A stretch of 64,000 nucleotides of DNA from Strix aluco (Eukaryota; Chordata; Aves; Strigiformes; Strigidae), in assembly GCF_031877795.1 (NCBI RefSeq), contig NC_133954.1, positions 10,197,466 to 10,261,465 on the forward strand, read 5' to 3'. The translations under genes and the position numbers were made by a program. Numbering within the stretch: the first letter of the stretch is position 1; each line of letters opens with the position of its first letter. Positions 39,500 to 51,000 of the stretch are shown piece after piece. The notes under the pieces were generated by a model, which was not told where the DNA came from, ran no database searches, and saw only the letters and a program-made list of their open reading frames with translations.

Positions 39500-42400
39500 A
39501 TTCTTTTAAGGTAGCCCCTTGTGTGTGATACTGAGTCTCAGGCTGTGCAGTGCTCCTGTCTGTTCCGGTCCTGCCTCTCTCACATCCAGTTGCTCCTTCC
39601 CTGCGTTCTCCTCGCTCCTCTCCCTGACTGTGTTGTGAACTGCTACGCGCTGCTTTGTAGGTTGTTTCTGTTCCTTTAGCATGCCTTCAGTTTGGCCCAT
39701 GGTCTTGGGTTTAATGTGACCTGTCCCATGTCAACCCAGCGTGTGGGACTCGGGCTGTCTCGGTTAAAAGAGATGCAGGAGGTTTGTGTGGTGTTTCTCT
39801 CCAGGCCTGCAGCCCGCTCCGTGGCCACTCTGTGCCGCCGGCCTGGGTGCTGCGCCGGGGGCGTCTGCTCGGCGCATGGTCCTATAACTCTTGGCCGCTC
39901 CGTGCATGCAGTGCCAAAGGAAAGACGGGGTGCGCCACGGTCCCCCAGCTCCCCAGGGCATCATCCTTGTTCTTGTTGCGCTTCCTCCCGCGTCCGCTGG
40001 GCTGCAGAGACCTCTCCGGTGGCCCTCCCGCTCCACCAGCGCCCCAGCCACGCGCCGCAGGGCTGCAGCCCCCTCTGAGGGCCTGGCCCCCGGGACGGGC
40101 CGAGCTGGGTGTCTGGCCGGGGCTCGGCGGCACGTCCAGCCTCCACTGCAGCTGCTGGGGAGCGGAGCAGCCGCCTGCCCCGCGGTGCTTCCTGCCCCGT
40201 GGGAACGTCCTGCTGCCGCCGCCGCTCTGGGGAGGGTGGGAGTCGAGCTGGAAACAGGTCGCTGGGGGCCGAGGCGGCCGGTGCCAGAGCTCAGAGGCAG
40301 GACTCGACATGGTGTCGCACGAGGGGTCCCTCCCCGCCACAGCCAGAAGAAACTGAGCTCCCGGGAGGCCCAGGACGGAGCACCCGGGACAGTCGTTGCG
40401 GTGGGTGTCAGCAGGGAGCGGGACTCATCCGCAGGAGCTGGGGAGGGTCTGTTGCCTGGGACCTTCCCCCCTCGGTCTCAGTGGTTTCTGCTTTGCTCTC
40501 CAGGAGAAGTGGCAGCGTGCCCTCAGGTCTCTAATTCACAGGTTCCGGAGACATCCCAGCTTATATGCAGTGACCGTTAAAACTCTGAGAGGAGAATAAA
40601 GGCACAGCAGTCGTGTGCAGACACAAACACTGCCAGAAATGCAGCCAACATGGGTAAGGGTCAAGCAATTTCCACTGTTCCTTTTTACACAAGCTGACCC
40701 TGTGAGATGGGAGAGGGGGGTTTTTCCAAAGTCTGGGCTCTGGCTTGGGGTCTGCTGAAGACTTGCCCGTGTTAGGAGCGTTGGCAAGGGGTTTTCTTAC
40801 CATATCTTTACCCGGCTGTCTGGCAGTCACTGACTCGGAGCTTCCCTGAGCCAAAAGCTGTCTGTCTCTGGTTTTGGTTTCTATAAATTTCAGAGACTAT
40901 TTTTTGCCACCTCTACCTTTCTGTGCGAGTGAAAAACAGCAAACTCCTCTCTTCCTTGCTTTGTCTGGGAGACGTGGGCAATTGAGCAAATATAAGATGT
41001 ACTGATGGGTTATACCTCAAAGCAACCGTGTAGTCAAAATAACCCTCGGTAGGATGTGAATTCTCCGTATGAGGAGTGGGGCAGCGGTGGGTTGATCGGG
41101 CTGGGGAGCTGGGTGGTGGGAAGAGGTATGAGCACCAAACGGGTCATAAACAAGTTACGCTGCTGTTAGTGAGACATGTAATTTTTTAAATTCTAGGTTA
41201 GCTTTAAGCTGCTTCAGGCTTCTTTTGGAGAAGGTACGCAAGCACTTCAGTGGTATGTGTGGCCCTTAAAGATCCCCGATTGGTTTTCATCAGTAGGGTA
41301 CTGGCACGGGTTTCCTGGCTCGGCAGGCTCAGTTAATTACTCTGTTTCCTGAAACTTCTGCTGCAAGATGGAGATGGATTTAGGGCTGTTCTGTTTATCC
41401 TGAAACAGAGCTCCCAGAAAGTGCAGGCTGGTTCCTGTGTTGCTTGTAATAGGTTTTAAAAGTCCTCAGCTTGAAAAGTACAGCAGGAATGGACGGTGCT
41501 AAATAAGGTGGCATGAGACACGGCATCCGTGGCACATATCCTGTAGCAGGGCGGGGGCAGCACAGAAGGCTTCGTTTGTGTCGTCTGTATCCTGCAGGCC
41601 TGGGGCGTGTGCTGTGGGTTGGTTTGTCATGGGGGTGTCATTACATGTTAGTGTTTCTCTTTTTTTCCAAACACCCGACATGCACAGAACTGAGAGTGTT
41701 CCCACACTTTATTTTCAGACGTCTCCCAGGCGAGCTGCAGGGCTGAGCTGTGATTTGTGGGGCAGTAAGGCCTGTGGAGTTTATCCAGTTCTCTCAAACT
41801 ACTGCTGTGCTGCTCAGAAATGACCATCTGTAATTGCAGCCTGTGCCTTGACTTTTAGGGACTTGGGAAGCAAAACCAAGAAGCAAAGTCAAAACCAAAT
41901 GATCCGCTCTTTTTGTACTTCTTTAAGGAAATGTCAGTGTGAGCGTCGAGCGCTGGCGGCGTGGGTGTGTGTTGCAGCGGAACAGGCGCATGTAACGTCC
42001 CCGGGGGCAGGAGCCGCGTCTTGGCTCTGCTCTGAACCTCAGCTGGGGGCACAGCGCTGGTTCTCTGCACTCAGAGTGGAATGGATACCGTGTCCTAGGC
42101 TCACACCAAATGGGAGTTTTTCTTTCAAGCCTAAGCCCAAGTAGTCCTCAAAGCCTTGTTGACTTTGTGCATTGAAGGACTGACTGGGAAATTGGCGTTT
42201 CTTTGCTTAATTTGGGGCTACTGGGAGGCATCTGATTGTGCCACTGGAGGCCAGTCGAAGGCCGCTGGGAGCAGGGTGCCTCCGACGCCTGTAGCTGTCG
42301 CATCCCGCGTAGCCAGGGCTCTCCCCTCATCTGCTCCGTCTCTCCCCGTTCTTGTGCCCGTGCCGCAGAGCGAGCCCCTCTCCAGGCACAGTGGCCGCGT

Positions 42401-43852
42401 GACTTGGCTGCCACGGCTCTGCGGGTTTGCTGGCGCGCCGGCCGGCGGGCGGAGGTGACGCGGGCTGGCACGGAGCGGGCGTGCGTGTCCCCGGCCTGTG
42501 CAGCTGCAGCTGGGGCTGGAGAAGGCTGAGGCTGCTCGTGGTGGTGAGGATGATGGAGCGTGGCCTCTGGCAACGTGGCCTCGTGCCTGCCAGCGAGGTG
42601 CCTGGTCGGCACGGCCGGAGGGACCGCGGAGGAGCCAAGGCCAGGGCAGGATCCACTGCAGAGGGAGAGCTGGAGGCACTGCGGGGGGGCTGCCTCCCAC
42701 CAGGAAACTTTGACTGGAGGAGGAAGAGAAGGGCAGGGTGAGGTGAGGTGAGGCTGGCAGCAGGAGTGGAAATGTTGGGTCGAATCTCCAGCCCTGGTTC
42801 TCTTGGATGCCTTGTGCTTCCCAGCACCAGCCCAGGGACAGGCAGGGACTGCAGCTAATGGGGAGCATCTTGTCTGCCCCAGGCACCTGCAGCGTGGCAG
42901 GATGGAGCCCCGAGTCCTGTTGTCTGGCTGCCTTGTTCTGCCAGGGCTGTGGGACCAGCAGAGACCTGCCCGGGGCGGCAGAGGCAGTTGTTCAACCTCA
43001 GGTAGAAACCCTGGAGGCGGCTGCGCAGCCTGGGCGGCCGTGGCCTGGCAGCACCGCGACAGCAGGCGCTTGGGTGCCGCGGGTTGGGGGTGGTTTTGTC
43101 CTTGAGGGAACTGCACCTCAGTTTATCTTCGAGGCAGAGGCAAAAGCTGCGTGATCTTTTTAGTGGAATGCTGGGGGATTAATTAGCTCATGGCTGCTCA
43201 GAGGTGCAAACGAAGAGCCAGTTGTTCACAGCGCATTGGGGCCTGAATCTCATCCTGAACTACATCTCTCCACACCTGCTAGAGTTTTTCTACTACTACA
43301 CAGGTGGATATGTTTTCAGCAAAGGCTTCCATGTGGAAGATTTTAAAAAATAAAATAAAAAGTAACTCCAAGCTTGGAATCATGCTGCCAGGGAGAATGT
43401 TTACAAGGAAGCAGCCTGGTAAACAAGGAAAATCGGTGAGTTGCAAAGAGGTGAAATTCTACAGTGTGGCAACAATTCCCAGCTTGTCGGAGCCTCACAG
43501 TAGTCCCAGCCACCACAGACTGACTGCAAGATCTTCGTTTTTACAGGCAGGCTCAGGAAGCTAGGTTGGACTGAAAAAGTAACAGAATTACGTGAAACTT
43601 GTCTGAGTCACTGACCCTGCATCTCCACTAGTTCTTTCAGGGCACTGCTCGTGGAGGAGGACGGAGAAGGCTGCAGCTGGGAGAGGAGATCTGCCCTTTT
43701 GGTCACCACGAATTTCAGATCTCCTCCCCTAGCCTCTCCCAGTCCTTTGTACTTTCCGTGCTAATCCATCCAGTGCAGCGTAAACTGACAGAGGCAGCAG
43801 CTACAACCCTGCTCTGAAAGGTGCTGTGGACGCCACGGGACCAGCAGCAGAC
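39500..43852. other. Intergenic stretch between PSME3 and AOC2, no gene seen
   Basis: No open frame with recognisable similarity. An AATAAA occurs near 40595 and a short GAGGT repeat near 42737-42755. The sequence before 43853 presumably holds the promoter of the first AOC exon, but no TATA or other clear signal was found. Confidence 0.55.
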
Positions 43853-45419
43853 ATGCACGTGAGAACCCTGCTCATCGTCCTGGTCCTGGCTTTAGCCACG
43901 ATATTTGCTTTAGTCTGTGTGCTGCTGACCAGAGGAAGGGCCCCCGGCACCTGCCAGCACCAGCCCCCGGAGCAGAAGGACACCGATGACGGCCAGAGCC
44001 TGGTCTTTGCCGATCTGACGCCCGAAGAGATGGCGCAAGTGGTGCGGTACCTGCGGGGAAGCCTCGGGGTGCGGCTGGTCGACGCCTCGCGGGCAGAACC
44101 CTCCGACAGCTGCATCGCCTCCGTCGAGCTGCAGGTCCCCGCCAAGGCAGAGGTGCTGCAGTTCCTGGACGGGGCGGGGGCTCGCCCCCCCCGGGAGGCG
44201 CTGGCCGTGCTGTACTTTGGGAACCAGCCGGAGCCCAACGTCACCGAGTACGTGGTGGGTCCGCTGCCGATGCCGGCGTATCACCGGGATGTGACGGTGC
44301 AGAAGTATGGGGGGAAGGTGCCGTACCACCGCAGACCGACGCTGGCTGTTGAGTACAAGCAGATTGCAGCGTTTTTAAAGAGCCGAGTGTTCACCACGGC
44401 TCCATCTTTCATGCGTCAGGTCATGGAGTACGATGGAGCCAGTCTAGCAGCACTGACAGCTGCTCCCCGTGGATTCCAGTCCGGAGATCGGATCACCTGG
44501 TTCGTTTTGTTTCAGAACGTGAGCGGGTTCTTTGTGCACCCGGTGGGGCTGGAGGTGCTGGTGGACCACAGCAGCCTGGACATCTCCCAGTGGGCAGTGA
44601 GCAGAGTCTTCTACAACGGCCAGTACTACAGGGACATGGTGCAGCTGGAGAGCGCCTATGTGCAGGGTCGCATCAGCGTGGAGAAGGCGGGGAAGGCGCC
44701 GCGGGACGGGGACTTCTCGTCCATGAAGCCCCGAGCGCCTGCGGCTGCGCTGTTCCCGCTGCAGTTTGAGCCGCAGGGCCCCCGCTACAGCGTCAGGAAC
44801 AACCACGTCCTCTTCCAGGCCTGGAGCTTCGCCTTTGGGATGAGCGTGCACAGGGGCCTGCGCCTGTTTGACGTCCGACACAAGGGGGAGAGGGTTGCCT
44901 ATGAAATCAGCGTCCAAGAGGCGCTGTCAGTGTACGGCTCCAACTGCCCCGGAGGGATGTCGACGCGGTACATGGACGGGAGCTTTGGCATCGGGCGCTA
45001 CGCCTCCCCCCTGGTGCGAGGGGTCGACTGCCCCTATTTAGCAACGTACCTGGACGTGCACTACCTGGCTCATTCCCAGGTGTCTCGAGTCAGTAAAAGT
45101 GCCCTCTGCATCTTTGAGCAGAACCTGGGCTCCCCTCTGAGGCGCCACTACTCCAACTTGCAGTCGCTCTACTACGGGGGGCTGGTCAACTCCGCTCTGG
45201 TAGTTCGCTCCATTGCCACCGTGGGCAACTACGACTACGTGTGGGACTTCATCTTCTACCAGAACGGGGCCATCGAAGGCAAGGTCCAGGCCACGGGGTA
45301 CGTGACCTCGTCCTTTCTCCACGGGGATGGCCTGAGATACGGCAATAGGGTCTGGGAGCACACGCTGGGTACGATACACACCCATTCCATCAACTATAAA
45401 GTGGACTTGGATGTGGGAG
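43853..45419 (+). CDS. AOC2-like duplicated first exon (copy A), no 3' exons of its own
   Basis: An intact 1567-nt exon (522 codons plus one base) with the layout of copper/TPQ amine oxidase exon 1: cytoplasmic stub, membrane segment [20 protein letters not shown], then the oxidase domain. Catalytic Asp375 (YMDGSFGIG), the TPQ-forming Tyr460 in VGNYDYVW, and copper ligands His509 and His511 (IHTHS) are all present. VGNYDY and NGAIEG match human AOC2 rather than AOC3. The exon ends in an intact GTAGGT donor in the same phase as copy B. No exon 2-4 equivalents lie between it and copy B; they next appear at 51397. It is therefore either an alternative first exon of the AOC2 unit or a truncated duplicate. 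Read through the donor, the frame continues about 23 codons to a stop at 45499, which would lack the third copper ligand. The start is the ATG giving MHVRTLL. Confidence 0.8.
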
Positions 45420-45431
45420 GTAGGTCTGGGT

Positions 45432-48084
45432 CTTCCTTTAATGTCTGCCTTCATACTGGAAACCCCAGAGCTTTGGGCGGATTGTCTCCCACTCTGTAGA
45501 GTCCCTGATAACTGACATCAGAACTCTGCTTTTTCACTCTCCTCTTCTTTCACTGCAAAATTATTTTTCTAAGTATAAACTAGTCAGTCAAGGTCAGGGA
45601 GTTGAAGGCGGTGAGAATTGTCTGGGAGCTCTGTGTTCAGCCTGGGGAAAATATGAAAGGTAGCAGCTGAAAAATGTTTGTGTTTCCTTGAGGCCTCATG
45701 TCTGGCACAGTGCATGTTGCCATAGGCATGGCCCGGCAGACGAGGAGAGGCAGCCCTGTCTGAGCACTGAAGGTGTCAGCCTGCGCTGCCTGCGCCTGCC
45801 GCTGGTCCCCACACTCCTCTGAACTTGGGAAAGTCCTTTTTGTGTCCCGACTGCCCGGTGTAAAGCTGGACCGGGGCTCTGCAGGGCCGAGCTTGCGCAG
45901 CTCTATCCCCGCTCCTCTTTTGAGGAAACGCTTGTAAGTTGGATCCTGAGTCTCGGGCTGCAAAGCCGCTGCAGTGAGCCAGTGAATTCCCCTGCGCCTG
46001 CACACAGCCACGGTTTTGGCGGCGGATCCCTGCCCAGGGTTACTCGAGTCCAGGAGCAGCCCTTTGCTGCTCCGTCTGGCAGGCTGAGCAGGGAAGTGCG
46101 GGCACCCGCCCTGGGAGGCACCGGGATGCTCAGCCCGAGGGCGGCTTTGCTTCCCCTTAAAGCCATTCCAGTAGCTGCAGTCCGGGAGGGTGCAGGGCAG
46201 TGGGTGCTGGGGGCACAGACTGGCAGCAGTAGGTGTCTGTTACTGAAACCTGCTCCTGTAAAAGGCAGGGGAAAAGGGTTTTACATCTGCACGGGACCAA
46301 AGAGACCGCTGGTAGGCAGTGGACTGCATCTGTACTGGCCCGAGGAGGAATGCAGCTCCAGACACCCGTGCTGTGTCCTGGCCTGTGGGGAGTAACTGGA
46401 GACCTGGGTATGTCGAGCTGCCGCTGACTCCCGTGTGAGCCTTCAGTCCTGGTGTGTGTCCTCTCCTGGACCTGCTGCACTGCAGGGGTTTGTGTGGCCT
46501 TGAAAGCTGCTGCTGCTGTCATTATGGTCGAAAACAGGGCTGATACTGTGCCCTTCCTGTAAGCAAGGCTCAAAACCACGCCAGAATACAGTTGTGTGTG
46601 GTGGCAAGGTCCTTCTCTGTGCCTGCCGTGCCCCTCAGTTCCCTGCTCTGTTTATGGAGTCTGAGCTCTGGCTGCTGCAAAATGCTCTTGGGAAGAGTTA
46701 TGTAAAACCCCAGACTTGTTCCCCTTAGCGAGGGAGAGCAGCCCTGCCCGAGCAGCGGCCTCAGGGCCGTGCGGGGTGCGCGATCCCAACCTCCCGAGTG
46801 CAGGGACGGCGGAACTGCAGCACAGCAACGGTGGGTCATCTCCCACACAGGTCTCTTGGATCCTGATCCGAGGCTGGTGTGGGCCCAGCAGGGAAAAAGG
46901 GCGATTAATCCCTGGCTGGAAGTGAGGATGAGAACATAAGTTCCTAAATTAACATGATCACAAGAGTGGTAAATTGACCCAGAGCAGGAGTGGTTTTGGT
47001 CCCTGCCCAGCCCCTCCTGCCTGTGCCTCAGACCGTCCCCACCAGAAGGGTGCAAAGTGGACCACGATCTCCGGACAGCCGGCCTCGCCGCAGGGCTGGG
47101 CGCGGGGGGGACCGGCTGTGTGGGAGCTGGTGCTGCACAGGAGCAGCTGCCTTACGCCACGGTGGGGTGGCCCCAGTGCCCTGGCTCCCTGCTCGCTGCT
47201 CTGCTCGACAGGGAAGGTCCGTCGTGCCGTCAGGACTACGAACAGTTTCCTGACAGTAACTGTTTCTGTCTGTGGCAGCCCTGGTCCAAGGATCGTGGCT
47301 GCTGGAGTGGGGCTGGGATGGCCGAATGGGGACAGGTGTGTCCTCTTTGTTTTCCTGCAGCCTCTGCTCTTCCTGCTGCGGCCGCTCCAGGTCCTGCCTG
47401 TCACTTGCAGTTGCTGCCAGCGGGCACTGGTTTGGCGGTTCGGCGGGCACTGCCTCTTCTCAGCGAGAGCTTCCTCCCATCTTGGCTAGTCTGCCCACAG
47501 CTGGAGCCAGGCTGGAGCTGCCAGGTCGCTTCCCTCGGGGTCGGGAGGGACTTGGAGGCGACAGAATGGCAACAGGGAGAAGTGGCACGTGGAGGTGCTG
47601 GGGAGCCGGCGGGTCTTGGGCTCTCCTGGAGAGGCAGTCTGGGTGGGGAGCGGGGCCAGTCCCAGGGCACCGGCGTGCGGACGGACTGGGCCGGCTGAGC
47701 CCGCTCCTGCGGCATCGCTGTGCTCCCACCAGGTGGGACGGGGCGTCCTGGGAGAAGCAAAGGCCCCTTGGGCAGCGCGAGGCCGGGGCTTTGTGGTGTC
47801 ACCCTGGAGCGGAGAAACCCATCAGTAGCTTGGGCAGTGAGTCAGACGCCGGCTCCCCAGATGCCTTCCTCGGGCTGTCTGGGGTGGCGAGGAAACAGGC
47901 TGAACTGGCCGGGCCCTGTGATCTCTGCTCCGAGCCCCATGCGAGCTCCAGGCTCCCTCCCCGCCTCGCAAGCGACGCCTCTACGCCCACAGCCTGCAAA
48001 CGAGTTAAGAGTCTGGGCTGCAGGTGAGGGACGTGTTCTGGATGCTGCAGCCGAACGTCGCATGCTGTCTCGGCACTCGCAGAG
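45432..48084. other. Spacer between AOC first exons A and B, no gene seen
   Basis: No similarity to AOC exons 2-4 or to any other protein was found on either strand. Identity with the sequence after copy B ends 12 nt into the intron. The promoter of copy B should lie at the 3' end of this stretch. Confidence 0.6.
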
Positions 48085-51000
48085 ATGAACCCCAAACTTT
48101 CCTGCGTTCTCCTGGTCGGGGCTGCGGTGATAATCTTCATTCTTTCCTGCGTGCTACTGAGCAGGGGGAGGCAGTCACCCAGCTGTGAGTCCCAGCCCTG
48201 CATCGTGGAGAAGACGGAATCCACGAGCCACAGCCTGGTCTTTGCCGATCTGACGCCTGAAGAGATGGCGCAAGTGGTGCGGTACCTGCGGGGAAGCCTC
48301 AGGGTGCGGCTGGTCGACGCCTCGCGGGCAGAACCCTCCGACAGCTGCATCGCCTCCGTCGAGCTGCAGGTCCCCGCCAAGGCAGAGGTGCTGCAGTTCC
48401 TGGACGGGGCGGGGGCTCGCCCCCCCCGGGAGGCGCTGGCCGTGCTGTACTTTGGGAACCAGCCGGAGCCCAACGTCACCGAGTACGTGGTGGGTCCGCT
48501 GCCGACGCCGGCGTATCACCGGGATGTGACGGTGCAGAAGTACGGGGGGAAGGTGCCGTACCACCGCAGACCAATGCTGGGCAGCGAGTACGAGCAGGTT
48601 GGGACCTTTTTGAAGACGGTGGCGTTTGCTGCAGCCCCGACCTTCCTCAAAGAAGTCTTTGAGTACGATGGTACCAACGTGGCATTTCAGAGCACAGCCA
48701 CTCGCGGGTTCCAGTCTGGAGACCGTAAGTCCTGGTTCATCGTGTTTCAGAACGTGAGCGGGTTCTTTGTGCACCCAGTGGGGCTGGAGGTGCTGGTGGA
48801 CCACAGCAGCCTGGACATCTCCCAGTGGGCAGTGAGCAGGGTCTTCTACAACGGCCAGTACTACAGGGACATGGTGCAGCTGGAGAGCGCCTATGTGCAG
48901 GGTCGCATCAGCGTGGAGAAGGCAGGGAAGGCGCCGCGGGACGGGGACTTCTCGTCCATGAAGCCCCGAGCGCCTGCGGCTGCGCTGTTCCCGCTGCAGT
49001 TTGAGCCGCAGGGCCCCCGCTACAGCGTCAGGAACAACCACGTCCTCTTCCAGGCCTGGAGCTTCGCCTTTGGGATGAGCGTGCACAGGGGCCTGCGCCT
49101 GTTTGACGTCCGACACAAGGGGGAGAGGGTTGCCTATGAAATCAGCGTCCAAGAGGCGCTGTCAGTGTACGGCTCCAACTGCCCCGGAGGGATGTCGACG
49201 CGGTACATGGACGGGAGCTTTGGCATCGGGCGCTACGCCTCCCCCCTGGTGCGAGGGGTCGACTGCCCCTATTTAGCAACGTACCTGGACGTGCACTACC
49301 TGGCTCATTCCCAGGTGTCTCGAGTCAGTAAAAGTGCCCTCTGCATCTTTGAGCAGAACCTGGGCTCCCCTCTGAGGCGCCACTACTCCAACTTGCAGTC
49401 GCTCTACTACGGGGGGCTGGTCAACTCCGCTCTGGTAGTTCGCTCCATTGCCACCGTGGGCAACTACGACTACGTGTGGGACTTCATCTTCTACCAGAAC
49501 GGGGCCATCGAAGGCAAGGTCCAGGCCACGGGGTACGTGACCTCGTCCTTTCTCCACGGGGATGGCCTGAGATACGGCAATAGGGTCTGGGAGCACACGC
49601 TGGGTACGATACACACCCATTCCATCAACTATAAAGTGGACTTGGATGTGGGAGGTAGGTCTGGGTACTGTTAGACTCCAAAAACTTGGCATTTTTGATC
49701 CTTATACAGATTTTTCTTTCCCCACGCGGGCTGGCGTGGTGTGCTGATACAGAGCTGCCTCCTGTTCCTAGAGCAGTGACAAGCTGTTGTTGTACAGGGG
49801 GGGGTTCCCCCGTCCCATGCAGTTGCCCGCGGGCACCGTGCAGAGCTGCGCCTTCCTGGGCTGGGTAACGCCAGCACCGCTGTGGGCCCGGCCCCTGCCC
49901 CTGCTGGGAAGGGCTCTGCCCGCTGCGGCCTGCACAGACGGACCCAGCCCCGGCCCTGCCCCGTTGGCCTCAAAGCCTTCAGGGCTCTGCGGGAGTTGGG
50001 ATTTTTCCCTCTGCCGCTGGGCCGAGCCCCACGTGGGGGTTAGAGTTGGTGAAGCCGGACGTTGGGCCGTGGTTTCCCGCTCACATTCCTGCTTCCTGCA
50101 GCTTTGTCGAACTGTTCTGCTGTTCCCGTGCGAGTGGGACAGGCAGCTGCCCGCTCCGCGGGGCTGTGGGCAGAGCAGGCAGGGGCTGGGCAGGCAGCCA
50201 GCTCTGAGCTTTCGGCCGCGCGGCGTTTGCCAGGGTACGGGGGCTCCTTTGCTCACAGCAGCAGCTGGAGCATCAGCTGCAGTTTCTCGGTCTTCCCCCA
50301 CCGTTTGTGCCACACACCTGTCCTCGCCCTCCTGCTGAAAATGCATTTGCTGCGTGCTCCTGCCAGCTGCTAAAAATTTCCCAACTTCATTTTAATTGGG
50401 AAACACAAATGTTAAGACTGTTCCATGTGGTTTTAGGTTGAGTTTTGAGTACTTAATTAAAAATGGGGGATTGCAAAACCACAAGCACAGGGAAAAGGCA
50501 GATGAAATCAGACTGTCACTGCTGTCACTGGAAGGGGAGGTGTGGGGTTGGAAGTTTTGTGTGGATCCTCTTCCATGGGGCTCGGGCTCTGGTGCCTCGA
50601 CGGCAGCCCTGGGGCTCAGGCACAAGATGCTGCTCAAACCTTCTGGGATGGCCAGAGGTTCAGTCTGAAATGGCCTTTACACGAGCTGGAAACTCGCGTG
50701 GGGCCGAGGGAGGGGGGCATGGGAGGGTGTTACGCCACCTGCCCTGGCCGGGACAGGCAGCGGGTGCTGGGCACCGGCCCCTGTGCCAGCCCCGCGCTGG
50801 CGCTGAGCGCTCTCGGCCAGCTCTTTGCCATCTTGTCCCCAGATTTATTTGCTTTTGTGCCCCTCCTGTTGATCTGAGCCTCTGGCTCCTGGCTCTTCTT
50901 TGCGGAAAAACCTGACTGCACAGCTCTGCTCCAGCTCTGTGATGTGCAAATGTGCTCAGAGCCTGGGCTCTTGCTGGTGCTTTCCAGCTCGCAGGATGGT

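Noticed and set aside
42148-43116. 322-codon minus-strand open frame between PSME3 and AOC2
   Set aside because: Pro/Ser/Ala/His-rich translation with no recognisable motif; composition explains the lack of stops.
43853-45419. Calling AOC copy A a plain pseudogene
   Set aside because: The exon has no stop, keeps every catalytic residue it should encode and an intact in-phase donor, so function as an alternative first exon is at least as likely.
45432-48084. Possible hidden exons 2-4 for AOC copy A
   Set aside because: Searched by eye for NKWGH, INNETIT, HIPHxED and RPYN-like words in all frames; none found.
48175-49152. 325-codon minus-strand open frame over AOC2 exon 1, also seen over the other two AOC copies
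   Set aside because: Antisense shadow; it recurs only because the sense exons are nearly identical.
50377-50404. Inverted repeat TTTCCCAA / TTGGGAAA as a possible element end or hairpin RNA
   Set aside because: Eight-base arms only, no target duplication and no partner; expected by chance in 64 kb.
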